From positions 1-64,000 of the forward strand of contig NZ_ATVB01000010.1 in NCBI RefSeq assembly GCF_000420505.1: a DNA stretch of 64,000 bases, written 5' to 3'. How positions within the stretch are numbered: position 1 is the first letter of the stretch; each line of letters opens with the position of its first letter. Made by a program: the position numbers and the translations under genes. Of the stretch, positions 53,810 to 62,929 are shown piece by piece. The notes under the pieces are model-generated. The model had not been told where the DNA came from and did not search any database. It saw nothing but the letters and a program-made list of their open reading frames with translations. The DNA comes from Alloscardovia omnicolens DSM 21503 (GTDB lineage Bacteria > Actinomycetota > Actinomycetes > Actinomycetales > Bifidobacteriaceae).

Positions 53810-54502
53810 ATGGCAACTTTGGCAGATTACTCAGAAGAAACCCGTGCTGAAGTCAAGCAAGTACGCGAAATTGTTGCAAGCTTGCACGATCAACTTCTTA
53901 AATGGAATTTGGTTGTATGGACTGCAGGTAATGTTTCTCAGCGGTTGAAAACAGCAGATTTAATGGTTATTAAGCCTTCTGGTCTGCGCTACGAATATCT
54001 TACCCCAGCAAGCATGGTGGTATGCGATTTAGATGGCAACGTGGTTGATGGAGTAGCATCGCCATCTTCAGATACTGCATCGCATTGCTATATTTACCGT
54101 AATATGCCAGATGTATATGGCGTTGTACACACGCATTCCACCTATGCCACAGCATGGGCGGCAACAGGTAAGAATATTCCTTGCGCTCTCACCATGATGG
54201 GCGACGAATTTGGTGGGGAAGTGCCGGTTGGTCCTTTCCGTCTTATCGGTTCCGAAGCTATTGGCGAAGGCGTTGTAGAAACTCTCAAGAAGTATCCAAA
54301 GTCTCCTGCAGTTCTTATGCAAAATCATGGTCCTTTCACTATTGGCAAGGATGCTGAATCTGCTGTGAAGGCTGCGGCAATGACTGAGGAAGTGGCACAT
54401 ACTGTATGGGCTGCTCAAATGCTGGGAGGCGTTATTCCAATTCCTCAGGCAGATATTGATAAGCTCAACGACCGTTATCAGAACGTGTACGGTCAGCACT
54501 AA
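53810..54502 (+). CDS. araD: L-ribulose-5-phosphate 4-epimerase
   Basis: 230 residues, class II aldolase/epimerase. WTAGNVSQRL, MVIKPSGLRYE, the zinc histidines in VVHTHSTYAT and the third in LMQNHGPFTIG. It makes D-xylulose-5-phosphate, which enters the bifid shunt through phosphoketolase. SD aaggaga. Confidence 0.95.
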   Translation: MATLADYSEETRAEVKQVREIVASLHDQLLKWNLVVWTAGNVSQRLKTADLMVIKPSGLRYEYLTPASMVVCDLDGNVVDGVASPSSDTASHCYIYRNMPDVYGVVHTHSTYATAWAATGKNIPCALTMMGDEFGGEVPVGPFRLIGSEAIGEGVVETLKKYPKSPAVLMQNHGPFTIGKDAESAVKAAAMTEEVAHTVWAAQMLGGVIPIPQADIDKLNDRYQNVYGQH

Positions 54503-54656
54503 AGCTGCGAAGGATTGCTTTGGGAGAGTGCCTTGATTCGATGCGCTCTCACCTTTCCCTCGCACACTCCCCCCGCACCCTCGCGCCCCACAAAAACACC
54601 CACCCAAAAAATCACCCCCACAAAACAATAAATTTTCATAAAAGAAAGGTAATTCA
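54503..54656 (+). promoter_or_regulatory. C-rich, G-poor araD-araA gap (possible rut-type site)
   Basis: From about 54545 to 54640 the plus strand is C/A-rich and almost without G (ctccccccgcaccctcgcgc, cacccacccaaaaaatcacc). Such C-rich, G-poor unstructured RNA is the hallmark of Rho loading sites. No intrinsic terminator is present. An intra-operon polarity role is inferred only. Confidence 0.45.
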
Positions 54657-56165
54657 ATGAAGAATCCATTTGAAGGTAAGGAAATCTGGTTCGCTGTTGG
54701 CTCTCAGGATCTTTACGGCGAAGAAACGCTCAAGCAGGTAGCTGAGCAGTCTCGCGACATCGTCAATGCTCTCGATGCAAGTCCAGCCATTCCTGTGAAG
54801 CTTGTTTTGAAGCCAACACTTAAGGACTCAGACTCCATTAAGGAATTTATGCAGGCAGCCACTGCTTCACCTGAATGCATTGGTGTGATTGCATGGATGC
54901 ACACCTTCAGCCCAGCAAAGATGTGGATTCGTGGTCTGAACGAGCTGAAGAAGCCTTTGTTGCAGCTGAACACACAGCATCATGAGGAAATTCCTTGGAA
55001 GACCATGGATATGGACTTCATGAACCTGAACCAGGCTGCTCATGGCGACCGCGAGTTCGGCTACATTGTCACCCGTTTGGGCATTCCTCGCAAGATTGTT
55101 GTAGGTCACTACACTGATCCAGACGTAGCAGAGCGTATTGGCGTATGGACTCGCGCATGTGCAGGTTGGGAAGCTGCCAACACGATGAAGGTTATGCGTT
55201 GGGGCGATAACATGCGCAACGTAGCTGTAACTGAGGGCGATAAGACCGAGGCAGAGCGCATATTCGGTGCATCCATTAACACATGGCCAGTTAATGAGCT
55301 TGTAGAGCATGTGAATGCTGTGTCTAAGGAGCGTGTAGAAGCTCTTATTGAAGAGTACAAGAAGGAATATGACGTTGCTCCAGAACTGCTTGGCGAGCGT
55401 TACGAATCCTTGTACGTTGCTGCTCAGGAAGAGCTGGGTATGCGCGACATGCTTGAAGAAGTAGGGGCAACAGTAGCTGTAGATAACTTCGAGGATTTGG
55501 GAGCTTTACGTCAGCTGCCAGGTGTAGCTGCTCAGCGTTTGATGGCTGATGGTTACGGCTTCTCTGCAGAAGGCGATTGGAAGACCGCTATGCTCATTCG
55601 CATTGGAAATGTGATGGGCTATGGTCTTGAAGGCGGTTGCTCTTTGATGGAGGACTACACCTATAACCTTGTTCCTGGTAAGGAAAAGATTTTGGGTGCG
55701 CATATGCTTGAAGTTTCGCCAACTTTGAAGACTGATGGAAAGGCTAAGCTTGAGGTTCATCCGCTGGGTATTGGCGGTAAAGAAGATCCTGTGCGTTTGG
55801 TCTTTACTGCAACTCCTGCAAAGGATGCAGTAGTAGTGGCTATGAGCGATGTGCGTGAACGTTTCCGTTTGGTTATGAACGTTGTTGATGTTGTCGAACC
55901 AGATGAGGAACTGCCAGCATTACCAACTGCCCGCGCTTTGTGGCAGCCTCGGCCAAATATGAAGGATGCAACTCAGTGCTGGCTGCTTGCTGGTGCTGCA
56001 CATCACACTTGCATGACTACCACGGTTAATCGTGAGGCATGGGAAGACTTCGCTCGCATTGCTGGTGTAGAACTTGCCATTATTGACGAGAATACCACTC
56101 CAGCTCAGTTCGAAACCAACCTGCACGTAAACGACGTGTACTACCGTTTGAATGAGCACTTCTAA
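54657..56165 (+). CDS. araA: L-arabinose isomerase
   Basis: 502 residues, normal length. [25 protein letters not shown] at the N-terminus, [57 protein letters not shown] (metal ligands) and GAAHHTCMT. It converts L-arabinose to L-ribulose, with Mn2+. SD aaagaaagg. Last gene of the operon; terminator at 56187-56221. Confidence 0.96.
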   Translation: MKNPFEGKEIWFAVGSQDLYGEETLKQVAEQSRDIVNALDASPAIPVKLVLKPTLKDSDSIKEFMQAATASPECIGVIAWMHTFSPAKMWIRGLNELKKPLLQLNTQHHEEIPWKTMDMDFMNLNQAAHGDREFGYIVTRLGIPRKIVVGHYTDPDVAERIGVWTRACAGWEAANTMKVMRWGDNMRNVAVTEGDKTEAERIFGASINTWPVNELVEHVNAVSKERVEALIEEYKKEYDVAPELLGERYESLYVAAQEELGMRDMLEEVGATVAVDNFEDLGALRQLPGVAAQRLMADGYGFSAEGDWKTAMLIRIGNVMGYGLEGGCSLMEDYTYNLVPGKEKILGAHMLEVSPTLKTDGKAKLEVHPLGIGGKEDPVRLVFTATPAKDAVVVAMSDVRERFRLVMNVVDVVEPDEELPALPTARALWQPRPNMKDATQCWLLAGAAHHTCMTTTVNREAWEDFARIAGVELAIIDENTTPAQFETNLHVNDVYYRLNEHF

Positions 56166-56186
56166 AAAGCTGATTTTATAACTAAC

Positions 56187-56221
56187 TAAGGCTCTCCCTG
56201 TTTTAAGCGGGGAGAGCCTTA
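56187..56221. terminator. Bidirectional terminator
   Basis: taaggctctccc (56187-56198) and gggagagcctta (56210-56221) form a perfect 12-bp stem between the convergent araA and the DUF6020 gene. Confidence 0.85.
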
Positions 56222-56224
56222 GTA

Positions 56225-58174
56225 TTACATTACCTTTGCAATCCTATGCTGCGCGTAAGCGCGGCGAGCGAGGTGCGCGAAATGCATGAGCATCAGCCAG
56301 CCAACGAAGCACAGCGGCAGCATGTGACGCTCGAAATTGTTGGCTGGAGCCATAATCATCACGCCCATCAGCAAAATAAGCGGAATGTAACGCAACAAAT
56401 CCATCCAACGGCGCAAAATAATCACCGCACAGCCGAGCAAAATCGCCCCCACAACATAGAAGTTACCGTGCGTAATCCAACCAATCACAGGAACAGAACC
56501 CCATACGAAGGCAAGGAAGCTTTCGAAGCTGCGCACTTGCGGTGCCCAATCGTTCAAAATCGGGGCCGCGCTTAATCGTGAATTATCGAGGTAATACGTG
56601 GTCGATACATACGGCTGATCGTTCACGTCAAAATAGCCGTACACCTTCGCTAAGAACGCGTCAGTATAGATAATCGGATGCTGCTTACCCAGCTCAAGCC
56701 AAGCTTGCGTAAACTTATCCATATCCTCTTGCGTCACCGTTTCCCACTTATAGGTTTCGATTTTGCCGTCACCACCCGAGGATTTAACACGATCCGCATC
56801 GTTAGGGAAGTAGTTAGAACCCATAGCGTAGAGGTTAAAAATCGGCTGCAGTTTCTTGCGCACGTCGGGCGAAACGCTCAGCGGATCGTAGCGCATAACG
56901 CGGGCAATCTGCTGAACTTGCACACCGCGGCTTTCAATAGAATCACCCGAAATAATCGTGCCCGTATTTACCGCAACAGTCAGCGCGGTCTGGAAAACGA
57001 GGAACGGTAAAACAAGGGCAACCAGGTACGAGCGCCAACGGTTGCGGTCAACGATAAAAATAAGCACAATCTGCACGGCAATAATATACGTGGCGTATTT
57101 CGCGGAGACGAGCATAATCGCGGTGCTCAGCGCAATGCCGACCACCAAAGTGCGCGGAATATGCGTGCGGTCGCGGTGGTTAAAGACCTCATACCATTGG
57201 CCAAACCACCACAGGAACGCATAGGCAAACAGTGGCGACTTCGTAAGCGCCGTAGCCGAAAACAAAGCCTGCGGATTAAGAATAAAGAAGAACATTACGA
57301 CGGTTCGCCAGCGCGAACCCACCGTAATAAGCTGTGCCGGACTTGTGCACAAAACCGAGCGTGCGTACACGCGGGTAGGGTGAGCCAGGTTAAAGAAACG
57401 GTCAACCGTTACGCTCACCACAAAAATCGCGAAAAGCATTTGCGTGGCCGAAAGAAAAACGAGGCCTAAATCAATCGTACCGGTCCACGAATCCGACCAG
57501 TAGAGCACGCCGCCATAGAAAAGCGTTAAGACAACATTGTGCTGATTCGTCAAATACGTGGGCGTATCCGGCCACATATAATGAGCAATCGGATAGACAT
57601 CCACCACATTAAAACTGTCGGCGTAGGAGACATGCACGCCGCTGAGCGCGCTGAGCCAGCGGATCATTTCCGCGCACTGACTCATAAGATCGGCCGCGAA
57701 CACGGTGGGCACAAAAATAAACTGAAGACCCCAGCAGGTTAAAAGAATCAGCGCGATTTTCCACCAACGGTCGGTAAGGAAAACAATATGACGCCTCGTA
57801 GCGCTCCAACCACGCGACATGGTCGCGCACAGCTTGCTCAGTTTTTTATGACGCGCAACGAAAGCGCTCACACGTGGCGCAGTACGGTTCTTAAAACGCT
57901 TCCACCATCGCGTCCACGGATGCAAAACCCCTGAGTGAGGCTCGCTAAACCGCACCAAACACCATATAATGCCCATGCACACAGCCCAGGTTGCCGCGAA
58001 AAGAACAGTATTCACCACGTCGTAATGCACAATCGACGAGTTTGCGCGATACAGTGGCCCCACGCTCACACACAAAGCAATCCACGCGCTCGCCACGGCT
58101 GCAAGCGTCCACGATGCTGCGCTGGCAAAGAAACGCCCCCACGAGAACCGATGCTGCTGTGCGGAACGTTTCAT
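56225..58174 (-). CDS. Large polytopic membrane protein (DUF6020-type)
   Basis: 649 residues from ATG 58174 (agaggc upstream); an upstream Met at 58210 is possible. There are about twelve hydrophobic segments, a cytoplasmic Arg/Lys-rich loop (about 95-140) and an extracytoplasmic loop with SFNVVDVYPIAHYMWPDTPTYLTNQHNVVLTLFYGG, similar to GT-C type membrane glycosyltransferases. DUF6020 members are common in bifidobacteria and have no proven role; a glycosyltransferase-like function is a guess. Confidence 0.72.
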   Translation of the reverse strand: MKRSAQQHRFSWGRFFASAASWTLAAVASAWIALCVSVGPLYRANSSIVHYDVVNTVLFAATWAVCMGIIWCLVRFSEPHSGVLHPWTRWWKRFKNRTAPRVSAFVARHKKLSKLCATMSRGWSATRRHIVFLTDRWWKIALILLTCWGLQFIFVPTVFAADLMSQCAEMIRWLSALSGVHVSYADSFNVVDVYPIAHYMWPDTPTYLTNQHNVVLTLFYGGVLYWSDSWTGTIDLGLVFLSATQMLFAIFVVSVTVDRFFNLAHPTRVYARSVLCTSPAQLITVGSRWRTVVMFFFILNPQALFSATALTKSPLFAYAFLWWFGQWYEVFNHRDRTHIPRTLVVGIALSTAIMLVSAKYATYIIAVQIVLIFIVDRNRWRSYLVALVLPFLVFQTALTVAVNTGTIISGDSIESRGVQVQQIARVMRYDPLSVSPDVRKKLQPIFNLYAMGSNYFPNDADRVKSSGGDGKIETYKWETVTQEDMDKFTQAWLELGKQHPIIYTDAFLAKVYGYFDVNDQPYVSTTYYLDNSRLSAAPILNDWAPQVRSFESFLAFVWGSVPVIGWITHGNFYVVGAILLGCAVIILRRWMDLLRYIPLILLMGVMIMAPANNFERHMLPLCFVGWLMLMHFAHLARRAYAQHRIAKVM

Positions 58175-58284
58175 ACACGCCTCTCGTTGGTCGTAACGGA
58201 CAATAGACAATACTTAGACTTTTAGCCTTCGCAAAATTATATCAAAAGCGCCGGTTGTTAGAGCTACCGAAATCTACTCGCGCC

Positions 58285-58825
58285 CTACCCGCGCTCGATC
58301 CGAAAATCTCTAAACGTGCGCGCAATGTCTTGCGGGGTTTCGGCACACCCATTTTGAGTCACATGCGATACACACTAAAGAAACCACCCGCAATAAACAT
58401 CTGCTGGTACAAGTTGCGGTCGCTGGGAGAGGCATTGAGAAAATTCTCGTCGCAAACGTCCTCGACGATGTAGAGCAGATGGTTGTGGAGCAGTATGCGC
58501 CCGAACTCGCGATGCTCATACAAGTGCGTAAACAGGTCGAGCATATAGTCCTCGAAATTTTGCTGGCCGTACGTAAAACTGTGTGTGCGTAAAACGCTCG
58601 GTAATAGAACGCGTGTAGCGCGCCAGCACGTCCTCCTTACTCGAAAAAATTGCGATAGAACGAAGCGTGTCCCACCCCAGCCACTCGCACCAGCTTGGTT
58701 ATAGAAATCTGGGCGAGCGGCTTCTCGCTCAGCAGCTCGAGCAGAGCGGTCGTGAGCTGTGAGAGAACATAGCTATGACGGTTTTCATTGCCCTTCGCTG
58801 AGACAAAAGAGTCCGTTTGATTCAT
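58285..58825 (-). pseudogene. TetR-family regulator, multiply broken
   Basis: The first frame (from 58825) gives LSQLTTALLELLSEKPLAQISITKLVRVAGVGHASFYRNF, a TetR helix-turn-helix, then shifts at a run of six T (58645-58650); with five T the frame continues SSKEDVLARYTRSITERFT. A second shift near 58575 leads to NFEDYMLDLFTHLYEHREFGRILL, a TGA replaces the expected Trp in VYRM*LKMGVP, and a third shift restores ETPQDIARTFRDFRIERG to a stop at 58285. At least four lesions make it non-functional. Confidence 0.85.
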
Positions 58826-58937
58826 TTAATCCGCGCTCCTTGACCGTGCAGTAAAGCCAATGCCAAGATTAATACAACGCTAAACGCTGAGACAACTGTA
58901 TTTTTTGACTTTACGATTTTTGAGAGGGGAGAGAGCC

Positions 58938-59072
58938 ATGTCGCTTACACAGAAACGTCTGCTGATTGTAGCAGGCTTGATTGTTCTGGGCATCGTTTTG
59001 GGACGTTTGGGATTCCACGTGTTTCTTGACTTTATGCTGGGCGGAACGTTGTTTGGGGGCAATATTCTATGA
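58938..59072 (+). CDS. 44-residue small membrane peptide
   Basis: MSLTQKRLLIVAGLIVLGIV begins a single hydrophobic helix; the rest is Gly/Leu/Phe-rich (GGTLFGGNIL). SD ggggagaga. Its stop overlaps the ATG of the broken alpha/beta hydrolase (ATGA). It may be part of the former hydrolase operon; function unknown. Confidence 0.6.
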   Translation: MSLTQKRLLIVAGLIVLGIVLGRLGFHVFLDFMLGGTLFGGNIL

Positions 59073-60059
59073 GCAACGAGCAGAAGAAAACCAAGAAAAA
59101 AGGACGTGTTTGTGGGTCTTCATCTATATTCTCGCATTTATTGTTGCTTTTATTGGCGGTATTGCCAGCAAATCCATCCCACCATCGTGGATGAAAGACT
59201 ATAGCGTTAAGTGGAGCGACAAGGTAGGCACAGCGCATAAAGGCGAAACCTTTGACCTCTACACGCCAGCTAAAAAAAAGAGAAAACCTACGGGCTGGTT
59301 GTGTACTTGCACGCTGGCGGCTTTACAACCGGTGACAAGGCAGACGATACGGCCATGCTTCAATGGTTGTGCTCCAAAGGATACGTGGCGGCAGGTATTA
59401 ACTACACGTTGCGCAACGAAAAGAACCCTACTGCCAGTGTCTATTCGCAGTCCATGGAAATTAAAGAACGCATCCCTCAGGTTATAGAAGTAGCCAAAAA
59501 GCTTGGCTATCCTATCGACAAGATGGCTATCGGCGGCTGATCGGCAGGCCACGCGCTCGCCATGCTCTACGCCTACCGTGATGCAAGTACAGCTCCAGTT
59601 CCGGTAAAAATGGTCTTCGGGGCGGTCGGCCCGTCCAGTTTCTACCCTGAGGATTGGAGCAACTACGGTCTGGATAAGAACACGGAAGAATCCAAGAAAG
59701 CTGCTGCAGGATTATTCGGCATTATGGCAGGTAAGACAATTGATCCGTCCATTTTTGGTACCCCGCAATACGACGAACAGATGAAAGATATTTCTGCGCT
59801 CTTGTGGGTAAATAAGGACTCTGTTCCATCTCTTATGGTCTACGGTAAGCACGATAAAGTGCAACCTTTCGCGGCTTCGGTTCGCTTAGAGAAGGCGTTA
59901 GAGAAGAACAAAGTTCCGCACGATTATATTGTGTTCGAGCGTTCGGGTCACGGTTTGCAAAATGACGACGCAGATATGTACACGTACTACCAAAAACTCA
60001 CTGAATATTTGAATAAGTACATGCCAGTGAAATGGCGTCTATTGCCCACTGGGCAATAG
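59069..60059 (+). pseudogene. Alpha/beta hydrolase (esterase/lipase-like), broken
   Basis: Three pieces of one protein lie in series. A short start (MSNEQKKTKKK) shifts frame at a run of six A (59096-59101) into an anchor WVFIYILAFIVAFIGGIASK; a second shift at eight A (59272-59279) leads to YLHAGGFTTGDKADDT, the HGG-type oxyanion region; then an in-frame TGA (59538-59540) replaces the residue before the nucleophile Ser in GG*SAG. The rest (YGKHDKVQPF, ERSGHGL) holds the Asp and His of the triad. The last residues are read from a repeat. Three lesions. Confidence 0.85.
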
Positions 60060-60107
60060 ACGCCATGAATAGAAAGCCCTAAGATTACGGAGTAGAACTG
60101 CTGTAAT
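60036..60107. repeat. 72-bp direct repeat, copy A
   Basis: Matches copy B at 62852-62923 at 67 of 72 positions. It starts with a perfect 12-bp stem (cgtctattgccc-act-gggcaatagacg) and ends in tagaactgctgtaat. It forms the extreme 3' end of the hydrolase frame. The segment between the copies is about 2.74 kb. Confidence 0.92.
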
Positions 60108-60174
60108 TAATATAATCTTGTAGAAACAAGACGACCGAGCCATCGCGGTCCTGCTGTTTTAAAACACGTTCTCA

Positions 60175-60660
60175 CTAATTGTCAGCTGTGAAAAGATACT
60201 TCCAATAATAACCACTCGAGGAGTGAACAAGAGCATAATACTCCATATTACGCTCACTCGTACCGTGAACGTCATAAGCATCTACAACTACTAAAGCAAT
60301 TTTAGCCTTACCGTACTTCATGATTGCTTCGTAGAGTTTTGAAACGTCGCATTGGGGGCATGTTTTCAGTAAGTCAGTCTGGGTGCGAATCTCTGATTGA
60401 ATATGAAACTGCGTAGTTTGCTCATTGTAGGTACGCACAATTTTTGTCACGTTTTTATGGGCATAAACAGTGTGTGCATGTGAGGCGACTAAATCGTTTA
60501 GTTCGTCGCGCGTAAAGTATCTTGAGGTAGATATATGCGTTTCTTGGGGTACCGCATGCAAGTTGTCATATAACAGCATGAGAGATACAAGAAGTGCAAT
60601 ACAGCTTATAATAGCCAGCCCGAGAACTGGTTTACGAATTTTCTCAACAATTTGCGACAT
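60175..60660 (-). CDS. Membrane-anchored protein of unknown function
   Basis: 161 residues: N-terminal anchor (VLGLAIISCIALLVSLMLLY, about 12-31), then an extracytoplasmic part with KTCPQCDVSK (a CxxC pair) and a C-terminus HSSSGYYWKYLFTADN. No family recognised. SD ggagggg about ten bases upstream of ATG 60660. It lies inside the repeat-bracketed segment, divergent from the broken amidase. Intact frame. Confidence 0.55.
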   Translation of the reverse strand: MSQIVEKIRKPVLGLAIISCIALLVSLMLLYDNLHAVPQETHISTSRYFTRDELNDLVASHAHTVYAHKNVTKIVRTYNEQTTQFHIQSEIRTQTDLLKTCPQCDVSKLYEAIMKYGKAKIALVVVDAYDVHGTSERNMEYYALVHSSSGYYWKYLFTADN

Positions 60661-60741
60661 TAAATCAACGCCCCTCCAATCACAAGAGTACTACGAACAC
60701 CGATATGGTTTCAACGTAAACCATTAGAAGAGGGAAACAAT

Positions 60742-61883
60742 ATGATAGCTGGAACTGTTAAAACGTTGATTTGTGGGATTGCTACCTGTGGCTTACTTAT
60801 TTCTCCGACGAAAATGGCATCCTTCACAGTGCAAGATAGTTTGGATATAAATAAGGTTGCTGAGCAATACTCATCGGCATTAGAATCGCAGTACTTAGGA
60901 CATAGAGATTCATCAGGTGCGGTCGTGGATAGAAGATCAATTAACTACGATTTATATTCTCTACGAGACGTGGCGCCATCTAACCTTAATGTGGAAACTG
61001 TCCCCCTCAAAGAGATGTAAACTCAGAGCGGTCATACCCAAGTTCTGGTTTCAGTTACACACATGCTAAATTCACTCCAAGAGCTGGAACTCAGGTTTAT
61101 TTGCATGGTGAACAAGTAAAGGAATTCGAAAGCTCCGCAACCGATTACCACAGATTAGAAGTTAGTAGCGATAACACATCTGACTCGCAGATTGTTGACG
61201 ATACTATCATCACTCCAGTGGAAGATAGCTCAGATCAACAAACCCTAACGAAAAATACGTAGACAGCTTTACGAAACACATCTAGCAAGGTTTCGAAGAT
61301 TGTTTACAAGGTAAGTGCTGCCACTAGGTACGACTATCTTAAAGCAATTATGTACGCTGAAAAATGGACTCAGAGCGACTCAATGAATCCCGCTTTTCCG
61401 ATCTTTATGGACTTTAATATTACAGATCCTTTCGGGAATATTACGCCAACACGAGGGAATAATTGTACAAACTTTGTTTCACAAGCACTATATACAGGCG
61501 GAGTACCAGTTTCTGAAAAAACGATAAATAAATCAGATCCTCAGAATTGGACATGGAAAGTTGGATTACTAGGCCCTTCTTACACGTGGAGAGGAGCACA
61601 AAATAATTATGAATATATGAGTTCAAATGCAGGTATTTTCTCTCGAGAGAGTAATCCTTGGAAAGCGTGGGAAGGTAGTGTGATTTATGCAGATTGGAAC
61701 AATGACGGAACTCTTGATCATGCAATGATAGTTGTTGGATACATGTATGCAAATGGTAAAGTGCAGCCTATTATTTGCCAGAAGTCAAGCAATAGACATG
61801 ACTATCCTTTTTCTCAGTCCTACGCAAATGCGACAAGGGATCATCCTAATACAACATGGAAAATTTTACAGTATCAGCCATAA
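60742..61883 (+). pseudogene. Secreted amidase-domain (Amidase_6) protein, broken
   Basis: A signal-peptide-like start (MIAGTVKTLICGIATCGLLI) opens a frame that ends at 61020 after a shift near five C (61002-61006). The next frame continues (DVNSERSYPSSGFSYTHAKF...) to an in-frame TAG at 61260-61262 and then to MYAEKW. The last part has NNCTNFVSQALYTGGVP and SWRG-like YTWRGAQNNYEYM, and LDHAMIVVGY, the Cys/His signature of the Amidase_6 domain of cell-wall-related proteins. One shift plus one stop; 61350-61883 alone could still make a domain-only protein without signal. Confidence 0.78.
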
Positions 61884-62851
61884 ACCTATTGATGGCACTA
61901 TATCTTCGTCTGCTTTGCTCTAAATAAGATAAAACGAAGGCAGGCGTAGAAGTGAGTAATATACTTCTAGCAATCCGAGTGCACGACAGATTCGGGAATA
62001 TCAACTTTTGTCTGATAAATAGTGGTTTCGGGAATAAATTTACGTGCTAAATGTCACATGTTGAACGTAATAGATGTTTTACTAGGGTTTTAATAAACCA
62101 ATTTATTCTTGTAGGCTAATCACCTATGTACAAGTTTTGGTGCGGAATAAAGTGTTGTCTTTTTGCGTATCTCTCTGGCTATCGATAATGGTTGTTTTAT
62201 AGCCAGAGAGATACGGGAAACCCAAGATAATCAAAATTTTAAGAATAAGAGACTTAAGTGCTTTTCACAGTACAGACGTATCCACCAGTGTTATGTATGA
62301 CCCCTATGAGCTCTAAGAAGGACAACACCCAGTACCGATGTGAAGCCTGTTTGTTGGATAGCTCTGCTGACCCACTTGTGCCTCTGATTTGTTTTCTGCA
62401 TTTTATTGGCGGTTAGGTTACCAATTGTGTGTTTATTGTGGCGCGTGATCGTAGATGGGCAAAAGGGTGTTGTAGATTCTATCTCGTTTTCATCGTGCAA
62501 GATGATTCAATACGCGCGTTATATACACAGTTTCCTTTTAAAGACATGCATTGAGTTAAGTCCATGACTGTTAGTCTGTCGCGATAGGTATAAGACGTGT
62601 ACTGTATGCCATTGCATGAGTGAAGTATGGAATCTGTCAAATAACTATGTGTTTTATTCGGCAAAATAACGCGTGGCATTTATTATCTCGTAGGATTATG
62701 ATTTTTGATGTAATGAACAGTTTTAATCAGATTAAAATTATTCGACTTTGAAGAGTTTTGCCTGTGAATGTGAGCTTCATCGCTAGTCGCCTGCGCGTTT
62801 GCAAAGCCTTGTTCACTCCATCCGTTTTTAAACCGCTCAATAAAACACAAA
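61884..62851. other. Non-coding AT-rich segment with one strong hairpin
   Basis: About 970 bases without a supportable gene; only short random-looking frames. A 16-bp perfect stem gtatctctctggctat (62167-62182)/atagccagagagatac (62199-62214) stands out; it may be a terminator or an element end. The ten bases ttcgggaata occur twice (near 61991 and 62027). Possibly remnants of inserted DNA. Confidence 0.5.
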
Positions 62852-62923
62852 CGTCTATTGCCCACTGGGCAATAGACGTCATGAATGGAAAGCCTCAAGA
62901 TTACGGAGTAGAACTGCTGCAAT
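62852..62923. repeat. 72-bp direct repeat, copy B
   Basis: Same orientation as copy A. It lies seven bases beyond the pepC stop and its hairpin could be the pepC terminator, so this is probably the original location. Confidence 0.92.
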
Positions 62924-62929
62924 CAGATG

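Noticed and set aside
59538-59540. TGA read as selenocysteine in the hydrolase
   Set aside because: The same gene has two frameshifts and lies in a pseudogene cluster; no selenocysteine context is visible.
62291-62679. Small minus-strand frames of 66-69 residues
   Set aside because: No SD, no motif, biased composition; not supportable as genes.
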